A stretch of 64,000 nt of DNA, from contig JAGZJH010000005.1 in NCBI GenBank assembly GCA_018365815.1, positions 18,809 through 82,808 on the forward strand, in the 5' to 3' direction. The notes below the pieces were generated by a model. It was not told where the DNA came from. It worked only from the letters and a program-made list of their open reading frames with translations, and did not search any database. Made by a program: the position numbers and the translations under genes. The stretch is from Erysipelotrichaceae bacterium. Lineage in GTDB: Bacteria; Bacillota_I; Bacilli_A; Erysipelotrichales; Coprobacillaceae. Of the stretch, positions 17,582-27,366 are shown one piece after another (positions within the stretch are counted from its first letter, which is position 1; every line of letters starts with the position of its first letter).

Positions 17582-19432
17582 TTAATTTGTTCTTTTCCAC
17601 ATATAAACTACTAAATAAGGTGGCATATTGTTATGTGCCAAGGAGCCACCCTTTGAAGAAGTTAAATAGCTGTACTCATTGCCTTCGGCTAGATTTGTTT
17701 GTTCTTTCCACCACATTTCAATAACCGTTTTACCAGTTAAAGATTTTGCAGCGCTTGCTGTCATTCCTTTACCAAACACACCTTCAAAATCAGAAACCAT
17801 TTCTCCATTATTAGACATATTATTAAAGAATGGTGTATCGTGGGCATGACTTGGCATTTCATTGACTGATAATTTATGACTAGACTCACCACCGGTAGCA
17901 CCATTTCCATAAGTGCTTCCAGCACCAAGTAAAAATCTATCCTTTAACTGTACCCAAGTACCACCAAACAAGGTAGTAGGATTTGTTGAATTAACAGATA
18001 TATAAATACTTCCTATCGGATAGATATAATCAATTATCTTTTTCCCTCGAACTCTAAAATCCCATTTTTCAGAAATTTCAAAGGTATTATCATACTCGGC
18101 AACCTTTCCAATGGCTATTCCTTTACCACCCGCTTTATAATCCATAAGTACAGACGCAGTTGAAATAGTATCTGTTATGGATACTGAAATAAACGCATCC
18201 GATATTGTGTACTTAATGTCGTAAGAATACTCAGACGAAATGCTGCCACCAAAAACAAAGGAAGATCCACTCGAAAACGTCTTACTTGCATTAAGCCAAG
18301 AACTCTCTGTTGATTTTTTGTAATAGACTGAAGTAGTTATTGAATTCTTACTATTACAAGAAGAATAACTAAACGATACCAATCCCTTTACATAAGTTCC
18401 ATCATCCAAAAGTGAGCCTCCACTATTACACCTTTGCGATGAGTAAGAAGATATAACAGGCGGACTATACGCAATTACCGTTATTGAAATCGTCTTTTCA
18501 TCCGATACTCTACCTCTTGAGTCAGTAACTTTAGCGGTAAATGTTATCGTTCCTGTTGTATTTAAAAAGCCTGTGGTAAAAGAAGAAGAGGTAGAACTAA
18601 ATCCACCTCCACTAATACTATATGAACTAATTGTTGAACCTTGAATTCCCACTGCTCCGTTAATTGCAAGTGTTACTTTGGATTTTCCTTGCACATAAAT
18701 ACCCCAAGACGATGGAACATCTCCATCAACTCGAGTAGCTGTAATATTAGACAAACTAGGTTTCATTGAATCCGGTATTTTAAGTGATACTGTAATGCTT
18801 TTTGAACCAACGCTTGTACTTCCACTATAAGTTGTACAAGTAATTGTCACTTTGCCAGAAATAGAACTTGGTATTTGCTGAGCAAGTGTAAGCGGCGGTG
18901 TCCAAGATACAGAAGTAGCAGTTGTTTTTGAAACAATCGTACCTTTAGCATTTCCAAAAGCGTATGTCAGCGTATGTGTAAATGAACTTGATGCACGAGA
19001 AATACTAATCGTAGACGCACTTCCCATTACTCCACTTGCCATTGATATTGAAGATGCTCTTGGTATTGTATTTAAAGTATGAGTACCGCTTGCTCTTACA
19101 CTTACTGCATAAGTATAAACCCCTGCCTCACAACTTAAACTAAAAGACTTCGTACCATCTGAATTATGTGTGATAGTAGTACTACCCGATGCAATAACTT
19201 GATCTTTTTTAAGTTGAATTCGAGTATCGCTTGAATATACAGTTTTACCATTGATGACTGTTTTAAAAGCACCCGACATTACCCAACTTCCGCCTCCGGC
19301 AGAACCAGAGCCTTTTAAAGTCCAAGCAATCGTAGTTGTGTTATTCGCAACGCTTTGACTAGTTTGCGACCATGAAAGAGTAATGGATCTGCCTTCTTTT
19401 TCATTCGTTGTTATGCTTCCTGATGATGCCAT
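17582..19432 (-). CDS. Tail fibre / host-recognition protein (DUF859 family)
   Basis: 616 residues, rich in S, T and G. The N-terminal half (ITTNEKEGRSITLSWSQTSQ, then repeated beta-rich stretches) resembles DUF859 siphovirus fibre proteins. The last 120 residues carry the collar-type ending YPIGSIYISVNSTNPTTLFG with KDRFLLGAGS and MPSHAHD. It probably forms the adsorption tip of the tail. It lies right after the tail endopeptidase gene and before the lysis genes. Confidence 0.82.
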   Translation of the reverse strand: MASSGSITTNEKEGRSITLSWSQTSQSVANNTTTIAWTLKGSGSAGGGSWVMSGAFKTVINGKTVYSSDTRIQLKKDQVIASGSTTITHNSDGTKSFSLSCEAGVYTYAVSVRASGTHTLNTIPRASSISMASGVMGSASTISISRASSSFTHTLTYAFGNAKGTIVSKTTATSVSWTPPLTLAQQIPSSISGKVTITCTTYSGSTSVGSKSITVSLKIPDSMKPSLSNITATRVDGDVPSSWGIYVQGKSKVTLAINGAVGIQGSTISSYSISGGGFSSTSSSFTTGFLNTTGTITFTAKVTDSRGRVSDEKTISITVIAYSPPVISSYSSQRCNSGGSLLDDGTYVKGLVSFSYSSCNSKNSITTSVYYKKSTESSWLNASKTFSSGSSFVFGGSISSEYSYDIKYTISDAFISVSITDTISTASVLMDYKAGGKGIAIGKVAEYDNTFEISEKWDFRVRGKKIIDYIYPIGSIYISVNSTNPTTLFGGTWVQLKDRFLLGAGSTYGNGATGGESSHKLSVNEMPSHAHDTPFFNNMSNNGEMVSDFEGVFGKGMTASAAKSLTGKTVIEMWWKEQTNLAEGNEYSYLTSSKGGSLAHNNMPPYLVVYMWKRTN

Positions 19433-19442
19433 ACATTTCCTC

Positions 19443-21134
19443 CTATCTTGTTTCTGGATTTCTCCACACTACAGAAAGGTTCCCTGAAGTTCTAGGTATA
19501 AAATCAAACCATCCTCTCGTTTCATTTCCTAAAGATAATTTATTTCTAATTTCTGCATTAGTAATAACTAAACTGTTGTTTGAAATAAATGCGATTTTCT
19601 GTCCATTTTCTTTAAAGGCAAGTTCTTCATTGGAAAGTTCTGCAGTAAAGGCATTCCCAATCTTTCCTAATTCAATCAACGCACCCTTAAAGCGAATATA
19701 CTCTTCCAACAACTGTTGGTTTGTCGCCACATTGTTTTTAATCTCATCAGTAACAGCAGTAAAATCCATTCTGATTTCTGTGCTGTTTTGAGTGATACTT
19801 GTTTGGAAATCTTTTTGAATACTCTCAAGTTCTGTCTTATCAATGTAGGTATCATGTACAATACTTAATATCTGATTAGATGTCTTGGTTATCTCAGAAA
19901 AACAGTTATGGACTTGTTCTTTCAAAGCATCTACATCTTGAACTGTTCCATCAAACTCAGTCAGCTTATCGTTAATTGAATCCAATTTTTCAGTTTTAGA
20001 GAATAATTCATCTTCAAGAGCAGATAGGTTTTTATCATTTTTTACAGTAATATTGGAAAGAGTTACACCACTTGCACCAATGGTGATTGTATTACCGGAT
20101 GGTTTTAAATAATCTCTAGTTCTTGATAAACAAAGATAAGTTCCGTCAATTCCATGTGGCTTTGAAACACACTCAACATACATTCCTGCATGGATACTTC
20201 CAATATTAACTCCCGTTTCTGATTCATCCACAATAGTTAGCTTAATGCTAGTAATTCCTTGAATTAAATTAGAAAGTCTAGTCCTAGCTTTACTTAAAAG
20301 ATTACCCGCAACTGTTACATTCTCCCAAACCTCTGATGTCCAAATCCAGCCAATTTCATTTACTGTATCTTCATCATAGATATAATTTTTACCTTCATTG
20401 ACTCCTGTAATATCTACTCGCTCATCTGATTCAGTTTCATTTCCATCTTCATCAGTAATCTTTTTTCTAGCACCTAGAGGTATCAAAGCACTCACTCGCT
20501 GCATATGATCTCTTGTAATTTCTACATCAAGCAGATTTTTTCCATACTCCACTTTTTGTAATGACTTTGTTTTGAAATCATCAAGGTAATCTAAAAATTT
20601 ACCATTTTCGGTATAACGAACTTTTAGATATCCACCATGAGTATCAATCAGTTTCTTTTTAATGGCATCTAGAGTTACTGAGAACTCAGAATTTGAATAT
20701 GAAACATAATCGTTGTTATCTTCTACAGTTACAACTCCAACAGTGAATTTCTTTTTCTCTTCCACTTTTTCATTATGAATAGAAATAAAATATTCGAGTA
20801 ATCCTTTGAGCGTTCCTTTATATTCAAAAGGAGGCTGTATTGAATCTTTTAAATATGAAAGAGCACCTTCACAAACCCAAGTATGTGTATTATGAAAATC
20901 ACTGCCATCATCAAGTGCTCGCCCTTCAAAAATAGTTTCATTTCCATATTTACAAGTAATAACCGATGACATTGGTTTAACCAAATTTAAATAAGGATGA
21001 TTAAATGGTGCTGATAATGTGAATGAGTCGATATTTTCTGCATCTTCTTTTATCTGTGCTTCTAGTATCGCAAGCTTTGATAAATTGGGATGATAAAAGA
21101 TATTCCCATCAACATATACTTTAAAATCATTCAT
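19443..21134 (-). CDS. Tail-associated endopeptidase / minor structural protein
   Basis: About 563 residues from the ATG at 21132-21134 (ribosome site AGGGAGGG). The N-terminal 350 residues match the phage minor structural / prophage endopeptidase tail family (baseplate hub, gp27-like fold), with MSSVITCKYGNETIFEGRAL and later VSALIPLGARKK. The C-terminal 150 residues form a long helix (about 370-470) and a small beta tip. It is expected at the tail tip. Its start overlaps the distal tail gene. Confidence 0.82.
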   Translation of the reverse strand: MNDFKVYVDGNIFYHPNLSKLAILEAQIKEDAENIDSFTLSAPFNHPYLNLVKPMSSVITCKYGNETIFEGRALDDGSDFHNTHTWVCEGALSYLKDSIQPPFEYKGTLKGLLEYFISIHNEKVEEKKKFTVGVVTVEDNNDYVSYSNSEFSVTLDAIKKKLIDTHGGYLKVRYTENGKFLDYLDDFKTKSLQKVEYGKNLLDVEITRDHMQRVSALIPLGARKKITDEDGNETESDERVDITGVNEGKNYIYDEDTVNEIGWIWTSEVWENVTVAGNLLSKARTRLSNLIQGITSIKLTIVDESETGVNIGSIHAGMYVECVSKPHGIDGTYLCLSRTRDYLKPSGNTITIGASGVTLSNITVKNDKNLSALEDELFSKTEKLDSINDKLTEFDGTVQDVDALKEQVHNCFSEITKTSNQILSIVHDTYIDKTELESIQKDFQTSITQNSTEIRMDFTAVTDEIKNNVATNQQLLEEYIRFKGALIELGKIGNAFTAELSNEELAFKENGQKIAFISNNSLVITNAEIRNKLSLGNETRGWFDFIPRTSGNLSVVWRNPETR

Positions 21135-21781
21135 AGACAACCCTCCCTATATGAAAAGGTGATAGTTCCAGTTGTTTCAACGGAAACCGTATTACTTCCA
21201 TAATGAAGTTCAAATTCAGGTATTTCCCAAGTACCAGAACTTAATGTTTTATGAAAACTATCTTCTCCAATCTTCCATTTCAATACCGTTTCTGATGTAG
21301 TGATGATAGTTGGAACTACCGACATAAAATCATTTTTTAGATTTATCGTTCCATTTCCTGTTTGTATTACTTCGGTAAGTTCTGCATGATATCGGTAGCT
21401 ATCACCATCCATACATTCAATTACAAGCTGTCCTTTAGAAATCAATGGGTCATAAGATGAATTAAGGTTCAACGTCCCAATACAGTAAAGATTCGGCTCT
21501 TCACTGGTTTTAATTCGACAGAGTTTACCATTATATTTATTTGCCATTAATAACACTTTTTCATCAAAAGTTTTTCTAGTTCCTAGCATAGATAAAGTAA
21601 TAGTAAAAGCTCTCGGTTCATATGATACAGAACCAAGAGCCTCATTAAATCTTATCGGAGTATTTCTACCAGGTACAATGACAGTTTCTGTTTGTGCTTT
21701 TGGAATAGGAAAATCTATTTTTTCTCGAATCCATCCCATACTAAGCACAGATATATCATTAATATAAATATCCGGTATCAT
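21131..21781 (-). CDS. Distal tail protein (Dit family)
   Basis: 216 residues. The start MIPDIYINDISVLSMGWIRE and the segment PKAQTETVIVPGRNTP are typical of the N-terminal belt domain of siphovirus distal tail proteins, which join the tail tube to the baseplate. Its start overlaps the end of the tape measure gene by 4 bases. Its size fits a Dit without a carbohydrate-binding extension. Confidence 0.82.
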   Translation of the reverse strand: MIPDIYINDISVLSMGWIREKIDFPIPKAQTETVIVPGRNTPIRFNEALGSVSYEPRAFTITLSMLGTRKTFDEKVLLMANKYNGKLCRIKTSEEPNLYCIGTLNLNSSYDPLISKGQLVIECMDGDSYRYHAELTEVIQTGNGTINLKNDFMSVVPTIITTSETVLKWKIGEDSFHKTLSSGTWEIPEFELHYGSNTVSVETTGTITFSYREGCL

Positions 21782-24700
21782 AACGAAAGCCTCCTTGTAA
21801 GTTTTTGTTTATTACCAAGCCCCTCATCAAGAGCAGGAAGTAAATGACCAACCAAAGTTCCATCTTCAAGATAAATTCCCTTACTGCTATTATCTGCAAT
21901 AATTGATAGATACTTTTCCATCACACCTGTATTAAGGTGACTTGAAATCATAGCCTCTAACTGTTTATAGAAACCAGAAAGAGGAAGAATCGCCTCTGCA
22001 CCGGCTTCTCCTCCTGCCATAAGGGAAGAACCATTCATTCCAAAGACTGTAGGTCTTGTCATGATACCACCTTCCTTGTACCAATCAATCGATAGTTTTG
22101 GAACTGATGGAGGCATGATAGAAAGTTTTCCAGAAACTTTGAAATGTGGCAATTTAATATGCGGAAGAGATATTTTCATATTGCTAAAGAATCCTTTGAT
22201 TTTATCTACGATTCCTTTAATCGTATCTCTTGCTTTTTCAATCGGAGTGACAATTGCCGTTTTTATCCCATTCCATACTGATGTTGCAGTGCTTTTGATA
22301 CTATTGAATACACTCGACATCGTTGACTTCACAGAATTAAATACAGTTGTTACTGTGGTTTTTACAGAATTAATCGGTGTAATAATTGCTGTCTTGATTC
22401 CATTCCAAACAGTAATAGCAAAAGTCTGAATTGCAGTAAATACTGTGGTAATTACCGATTTTATCGAATCAAGAACGGTAGTAACAACATTTTTTATTGA
22501 TTCCCAAATAGTCGTAAACACCGTTTTTATGCTATTTAAAACTGTAGTTATCGTGTTATATACTGCATCAATAGCTGTGGTTACTTTGGATTTGATTGTA
22601 TTCCACACAGAGATGACGATTTCTTTGCAATTCTCCCAAATGAAACGAAATGGTAATGTGATGATATCAAATGCACCTTGAAGAATTGAACCAATAAACA
22701 TAATGGCAGTTTGAACAGTATTTTTTATTCCTTCCCAAAGGTTTACAAAGAAAGTAGAGATACCTGTCCAAATGCCAATAAAGAAATCCTTAATCCCAAT
22801 CCATATTTCATTCCAAGACGTACCGAACCAACCGAGAACGACATCAGCAATACCTCGAATTGTATTCATACAAGTTGTAAAAGTATTCTTGATGAAGTTC
22901 CAAACAGAACCAAATATTCCTTTTACACCTTCCCAGACCTGTGTCCAATTGCCTGTAAAAATACCAATGAATACATCCAAAATACCGGTAATAATTCCAA
23001 GAGTTTCTTCTAATACATTGGCAATCTGAGAAAATACACCTTCAAATACTGGTCCTAAAAACTCACATAAGCCATTCCAAATTGAGGATACAACTTCTTT
23101 GAAGTTTTCAAAATCAAACCCTAAAGCATTTAATCTATCCGTAATACCTTGAGCAAAACCAGTAAAGATTTCTTTTATTCGATTCCAGATAGCGATAATG
23201 TTATCTCTAAATTCTTCATTCGTTTTCCAAAGATGAATAAATGCAGCGACTAATGTTCCTATCACCGCCACCACAGCAATCACAGGAGCAGATATTCCAC
23301 CAATTGCTACACCCACCTTTGTCATTACACCAGATACACCTCCAGCATTTGCTACAAGTTCACTGATTTTAAGTCCAAGCTTACTAAACGCCTGTATACT
23401 TACACCGATTTTTGAAATCACACTTCCAAGTATCAAAAGAAATGGACTAAGAGCAGCAACAAATAGTCCTATCTTTACTATCACTTGTCTTGTTCCATCA
23501 TCAAGGTTATTTAGCCAATCTACAAAACCTTGAATTTTAGCAACGATATTCTTTATCATTGGCATCAGTGTTTCACCGATTGAAATTGCAAAGCCCTCAA
23601 CAGCAGATTTTAAAATAGTAAGTTGACCATGAAGGTTATCAAGTTGAGTGTCTGCCATTTTCTGTGCAGCACCACCGCTTTCTTCTATTTTCTTTTGAAG
23701 ATCACTCCATGTATCACCGGTGTTTGAAAGTAGAGCATTTACTGATGCAAGGTCTGTTTTATTGAAAATCTGACTGATGATATTTGATTTTTCAGCAGCC
23801 GTCATTCCATCCATACTCTTATTTAAATCGCCTAAAATATCATTTAGGCTACGCATATTACCCCCACTGTCATAAACCTCCACACCAAGAGATTTCATTA
23901 GAGAAGTTGCTTTATCCGTTGGATTTTGAAGTGAAAGAATTACGTTTCTTAGATGAGTACCGCCTTCAGCACCTTTAATACCATTATTAGCTAAGATACC
24001 AAGTGCTGTATTTAATTCTGCGGTACCACCTTTTACTGTTTTTGCAGTTGCACCGATAGTAAGGATTCCTTCACCTAACTGTCCGACAGAGGTATTTGTA
24101 CTTGATGCAGTTTTAGCCATCTGATCTACCATCTTATCTGCATCTGATACTTCCATACCAAGAGCGGACATTGCGTCAGTTACCATATCAGAAGCACTAG
24201 CTAAATCGATATTACCGGCTGCTGCTAAGTTTAAAACAGTAGGAAGTGTATCAACCATCTGCTCAGTATCGTAACCGGCAAGTGCTAGGTAATTAAGTGC
24301 CTCTGCACATTCGCTTGCAGAATAAGCTGTTTTAGCACCCATTGTTTTAGCAAGGTCATTTAGTGTATCCATCGTATTAACAGATTGACCATCAACTTCA
24401 GACATGGAATCTTTGGTAATACCCATTGTAGCCTGTACTTGGCTCATTGAAGATTCAAAGTCCGCTGCTGTTTTTACAGATGCTACACCCATAGTCGTTA
24501 CTGCAGCAGAAGCAACAGATGCCTTTTTACCAACATTGGTTATGCTGTTTCCTGCATTTTCAAACTTAGTACCCACATCACCGATTTTAGTCAGTGTTTG
24601 ATTTGTTTTTGAGGCTTGTGATTCTAACTTTTTAAGTTCTGCCTCTGTTTCAGCAATCTCTCTTTGAAGTGCATCGTATTGAGATTGACTGATTTCTCCT

Positions 24701-24963
24701 TTTTGGAGTTGTTCATTTGCTTGTTGTGCTGCAACTTTCAAGGTAGCTAGTTTTTCTTTTGTATCACCAATTGCCTGTGTCAGTAACTTTTGCTTTTGAG
24801 TAAGCAAATTTGTGTTCGTAGGATCTAGCTTTAGAAGTTTTTCTACATCCTTAAGGGCAGACTGCGTATTTTTAATTTGACCGTTTACTCCCTTTAAAGC
24901 TGTTTGAAGTTTAGTAGTATCACCGCCAATTTCGACAGTGATACCTTTGATTCTGTTTGCCAT
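21778..24963 (-). CDS. Tail tape measure protein
   Basis: 1061 residues from the ATG at 24961-24963, chosen for GGAGGT 8 bases upstream. A coiled N-terminus (about 1-140, Q/K/E-rich) leads into the TP901 tape-measure core (about 170-500), a hydrophobic segment near 520-590, and many short amphipathic repeats of the form VWNTIKSxVTTxxxAVxxT (about 640-930). It sets tail length and may help DNA entry. It is the longest gene of the tail module, as expected. Confidence 0.93.
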   Translation of the reverse strand: MANRIKGITVEIGGDTTKLQTALKGVNGQIKNTQSALKDVEKLLKLDPTNTNLLTQKQKLLTQAIGDTKEKLATLKVAAQQANEQLQKGEISQSQYDALQREIAETEAELKKLESQASKTNQTLTKIGDVGTKFENAGNSITNVGKKASVASAAVTTMGVASVKTAADFESSMSQVQATMGITKDSMSEVDGQSVNTMDTLNDLAKTMGAKTAYSASECAEALNYLALAGYDTEQMVDTLPTVLNLAAAGNIDLASASDMVTDAMSALGMEVSDADKMVDQMAKTASSTNTSVGQLGEGILTIGATAKTVKGGTAELNTALGILANNGIKGAEGGTHLRNVILSLQNPTDKATSLMKSLGVEVYDSGGNMRSLNDILGDLNKSMDGMTAAEKSNIISQIFNKTDLASVNALLSNTGDTWSDLQKKIEESGGAAQKMADTQLDNLHGQLTILKSAVEGFAISIGETLMPMIKNIVAKIQGFVDWLNNLDDGTRQVIVKIGLFVAALSPFLLILGSVISKIGVSIQAFSKLGLKISELVANAGGVSGVMTKVGVAIGGISAPVIAVVAVIGTLVAAFIHLWKTNEEFRDNIIAIWNRIKEIFTGFAQGITDRLNALGFDFENFKEVVSSIWNGLCEFLGPVFEGVFSQIANVLEETLGIITGILDVFIGIFTGNWTQVWEGVKGIFGSVWNFIKNTFTTCMNTIRGIADVVLGWFGTSWNEIWIGIKDFFIGIWTGISTFFVNLWEGIKNTVQTAIMFIGSILQGAFDIITLPFRFIWENCKEIVISVWNTIKSKVTTAIDAVYNTITTVLNSIKTVFTTIWESIKNVVTTVLDSIKSVITTVFTAIQTFAITVWNGIKTAIITPINSVKTTVTTVFNSVKSTMSSVFNSIKSTATSVWNGIKTAIVTPIEKARDTIKGIVDKIKGFFSNMKISLPHIKLPHFKVSGKLSIMPPSVPKLSIDWYKEGGIMTRPTVFGMNGSSLMAGGEAGAEAILPLSGFYKQLEAMISSHLNTGVMEKYLSIIADNSSKGIYLEDGTLVGHLLPALDEGLGNKQKLTRRLSL

Positions 24964-24991
24964 TGGCTGATACCTCCTTAAAAAATTGCAT

Positions 24992-25049
24992 AAAAAAAGC
25001 CCGGATAATTCCGAGCACAGAAAAAGCACCAATCATTTCTGATTGATGC
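24992..25049 (-). terminator. Two terminators between the small inserted gene and the tape measure gene
   Basis: The first stem pairs GCATCAATCA with TGATTGGTGC (25026-25035 and 25040-25049), followed on the minus strand by five T. The second pairs GCTCGGA with TCCGGGC (24999-25016), followed by seven T. Both are oriented to stop transcripts of the gene at 25071-25319, and both lie in the path of late transcription into the tape measure gene. Confidence 0.75.
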
Positions 25050-25070
25050 CTTCTTGTTCATGATTAATGA

Positions 25071-25319
25071 TTAGTCAAAATCATATGGATTGCTATAACA
25101 CATCCAATCGAGAGGGTACATTACTCCATGTTCCTCCTCGAACTCTGCCCATTTTTTGGCGTCTTGGATAGCTTTATGTTTTGCAGATACTCTTTTGGAA
25201 TTCTTATCATTCACTACCCTAGCTCTATACGCTTTATTATTGGGATTGTGTTGATTTACGTAATCATCAAGCTGTTTTTTTGAGTGTGTTTTAGATGACA
25301 CTTTTTTTGTTTTTGACAT
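25071..25319 (-). CDS. Small inserted gene (moron-like) in the tail operon
   Basis: 82 residues from the ATG at 25317-25319 (ribosome site AAAGGAG). Basic N-terminal half (KTKKVSSKTHSKKQL), then NPNNKAYRARVVNDKNS, ending in an aromatic/acidic tail YPLDWMCYSNPYDFD. I do not recognise a family. It has its own sigma-A-like promoter (25415-25442) and two terminators, which tail genes normally lack. This is the classic moron layout, a gene expressed from the prophage that serves the lysogen or excludes other phages. Function unknown. Confidence 0.7.
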   Translation of the reverse strand: MSKTKKVSSKTHSKKQLDDYVNQHNPNNKAYRARVVNDKNSKRVSAKHKAIQDAKKWAEFEEEHGVMYPLDWMCYSNPYDFD

Positions 25320-25414
25320 GAACATCTTCTCCTTTCTCCTTGATTCCAATGTTTAATTACGCACGAGATAGCGGACACTTGTCACCTTCTAAGCTGAACT
25401 CAATAATACATTGA

Positions 25415-25442
25415 ATTATCCCTGCATTTAATTAACTTTCAA
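25415..25442 (-). promoter_or_regulatory. Promoter of the inserted gene in the tail operon
   Basis: The minus strand reads TTGAAA, 16 bases, GATAAT, about 95 bases upstream of the ATG at 25319. It is close to the sigma-A consensus and absent from the other tail genes. Confidence 0.55.
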
Positions 25443-25523
25443 GGGTGGAGCAAAATTCCTTGATAAAAGAAATTCTCTAAACACATTATAAATTGTATTC
25501 TATACTTGGTCTATAAAAATATA

Positions 25524-25688
25524 TTAAAACTTATCAAAATCTTCTTGCGTAGCTAGATTATCATATTTCACAGAATCATTTGCTTTTTCTGTCCAAATAT
25601 CCATAACCATGCCAATGGTTAAATAATCTAAATCTTGAATAGATAATCCTATCTCTAAACTTCGCAAGAGGAATAGCGGTGTTGTCAT
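25524..25688 (-). CDS. Tail assembly chaperone, T part made by -1 frameshift
   Basis: 54 codons in the -1 frame relative to the upstream chaperone gene, starting MTTPLFLLRSLEIGLS and ending EDFDKF at 25524-25526. Seven A on the minus strand (25700-25706) form a slippery run after TTA; slipping back one base joins the upstream protein to SSREMTTPLF and on to this stop, giving a fusion of about 178 residues. This is the lambda G/GT arrangement, conserved in siphoviruses just upstream of the tape measure gene. An independent start at the ATG (25686-25688) lacks a convincing ribosome site. Confidence 0.8.
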   Translation of the reverse strand: MTTPLFLLRSLEIGLSIQDLDYLTIGMVMDIWTEKANDSVKYDNLATQEDFDKF

Positions 25689-26059
25689 CTCCCTGCTACT
25701 TTTTTTAAGTTTTTTTTAGAGTCAATATCAGTAATAAGGTTTGTTCCCCAAAGAGCAAGAATCTCCGGTAATACCTCATAGATTGAGAACATATCAAACT
25801 GGTCTAACCATTCATCAATATCTGCTGGGATTGTATGGTCTGCATGATAAGCCATGATGTAAGCCACATTTTCAAAAATCTCTAAATCATCAATTGCGAA
25901 TTCTTCTCCATCAGCCTGTGCTCCCTCATATGACTTTTCAAGTTTTGCTAAATCCTTAAAAATATCACGTTTGAATTTAGCACGATAAAGACGAGGAATT
26001 GTAGCAGATGAGCGAAATGCTACTTCCTTACCACCAACATTAATTGTTTTCTTAAGCAT
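25685..26059 (-). CDS. Tail assembly chaperone, G part
   Basis: 124 residues from the ATG at 26057-26059 (ribosome site AGGAGGT; a GTG 3 codons earlier lies within that site). It starts MLKKTINVGGKEVAFRSSA and contains a PRLYRAKFKRDIFKDL segment and an acidic middle, as in the Gp13/TAC families. It ends in a lysine- and A-rich stretch that holds the frameshift site. Together with the T extension it recruits tail tube protein to the tape measure during assembly. Confidence 0.85.
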   Translation of the reverse strand: MLKKTINVGGKEVAFRSSATIPRLYRAKFKRDIFKDLAKLEKSYEGAQADGEEFAIDDLEIFENVAYIMAYHADHTIPADIDEWLDQFDMFSIYEVLPEILALWGTNLITDIDSKKNLKKVAGR

Positions 26060-26666
26060 CCTTAACACCTCCTGCTACTTTCCTACTTAACGCTTGGACG
26101 ACTTCTTGAGCTTGAGGGATATATACTGATTTATACCACTCAGCGTAAGTAGACTCACTTGTAGAATCACCTGTTCTACTTTTTACAAGACCATCTTCTC
26201 TTGGATCTGCTGTAAGTGATAATGTTTCTGTTCCCGGCTCAATCGTATCTTCCTTTGTTTCAGATTCAATAGATGGACGAGATGCCGTACAGTTATATAA
26301 AACATGACGAATACATCTAACATCTCCATCAAACTCAAATAGCAGTGCGAATTTTTCCATTTCCGCTACTGTAGCATTCTCAACAAGTACACCATTCTTA
26401 TCAAGTTCTTCTTTTAAAATCTCAGTTCTAAACCATTCAGGAATAAGTGCCATTTCAAGATCACCACTGTATCCATTGTTTGATACACTTCTAAAATAAA
26501 CAATTCCATCTGCATAAAACGGAGAAGTATCCCCTTCAGCATCTAAACTGATACTAACAGCACCTGGAATTGCTTTTGGTGTTTCATAAGTATATGTTCC
26601 ATCCTCTGCTTTTGTAAGTTTTGCAGCGTGGACATTTTTAAGGTTATATTTAATTTTATTACCCAT
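26052..26666 (-). CDS. Major tail tube protein (phi13 family)
   Basis: 204 residues. It starts MGNKIKYNLKNVHAAKLTKA, with PGAVSISLDAEGDTSPFYAD and a conserved VLYNCTASRPS core typical of phi13-type major tail proteins. The C-terminus (TYAEWYKSVYIPQAQEVVQAL) is longer than the minimum. It polymerises into the tail tube around the tape measure. It sits between the head-tail connector genes and the chaperone gene. Confidence 0.88.
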   Translation of the reverse strand: MGNKIKYNLKNVHAAKLTKAEDGTYTYETPKAIPGAVSISLDAEGDTSPFYADGIVYFRSVSNNGYSGDLEMALIPEWFRTEILKEELDKNGVLVENATVAEMEKFALLFEFDGDVRCIRHVLYNCTASRPSIESETKEDTIEPGTETLSLTADPREDGLVKSRTGDSTSESTYAEWYKSVYIPQAQEVVQALSRKVAGGVKDA

Positions 26667-26671
26667 AAATT

Positions 26672-26992
26672 TTAAGCCTCCATTTCAAATGAATATAGGA
26701 CTTCAAATAGTTTTTCACTATCAATCCATGTTTCAAGTTTTTCGTAGTAAATACCAAACTTATCAAGCACAGATTCCACTTTTCTTTCTACCGATAAGTC
26801 CTTAAAATCGGTATAAAGTTCAATATTGATTTCATTTACTTTTAAATATGCTATTCCGTCAGCAGCAAAGTTATCTGTGCCCGGTGTTAAATAGCATATA
26901 AAAGGTGGAGATGGACTTTCTCCCTCTGCAAAGTGATCATAAGCAAAAGGAATGCCTATCTCTTTTAAGATTTTTATAACTTCTTCCATCAT
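26672..26992 (-). CDS. Tail completion / terminator protein
   Basis: 106 residues. The start MMEEVIKILKEIGIPFAYDH, then SPSPPFICYLTPGTDNFAADG and a VESVLDKFGI helix, match the small tail-component family that sits between gp10-like proteins and the tail tube gene (tail terminator, gpU-like fold). The start overlaps the previous stop (ATGATG). Confidence 0.72.
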   Translation of the reverse strand: MMEEVIKILKEIGIPFAYDHFAEGESPSPPFICYLTPGTDNFAADGIAYLKVNEINIELYTDFKDLSVERKVESVLDKFGIYYEKLETWIDSEKLFEVLYSFEMEA

Positions 26993-27366
26993 CTACCTCC
27001 GAGTGCTTTATCGATTTCTTTTTCAAAAACATCAATTGCTGACTCTTCTGCTTTCGCAATGTGTGGTTTTGCAGCAACTCTTCCGCCACCTCGTTTAGCA
27101 TGACCATGCTCTAAAAGATGTGCAAGTTGATATCTGTTTTTGGAATGAACAGTCACTTCAAGAGAATTAGATGTTTCTTTAGTTTTCTTAACAGTCCAAC
27201 TTTTAGAATATTTACCTGTATCCTTAGGAGCTGATTCAGAGATATCTCTTCTTACTGAATTGCCGGCTTTTCTTACTGCTTTCTTTACATCATCAGTTGC
27301 TAAATCTGCATATTCTTTTAAACCATCCATTATTTCTTTGGCAAGGTTATCAATCTTTGTTCCCAT
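26989..27366 (-). CDS. HK97 gp10-like head-tail joining protein
   Basis: 125 residues. A helical N-terminus is followed by DISESAPKDTGKYSKSW and HLLEHGHAKRGGGRVAAKPH, the signature of the HK97 gp10 family. It helps join the completed head and tail. Its start overlaps the previous gene by 17 bases. Confidence 0.87.
   Translation of the reverse strand: MGTKIDNLAKEIMDGLKEYADLATDDVKKAVRKAGNSVRRDISESAPKDTGKYSKSWTVKKTKETSNSLEVTVHSKNRYQLAHLLEHGHAKRGGGRVAAKPHIAKAEESAIDVFEKEIDKALGGR

Noticed and set aside
22061..23029. Several open frames on the plus strand across the tape measure gene
   Set aside because: They are antisense shadows of the repetitive tape measure coding sequence, without ribosome sites or recognisable products.
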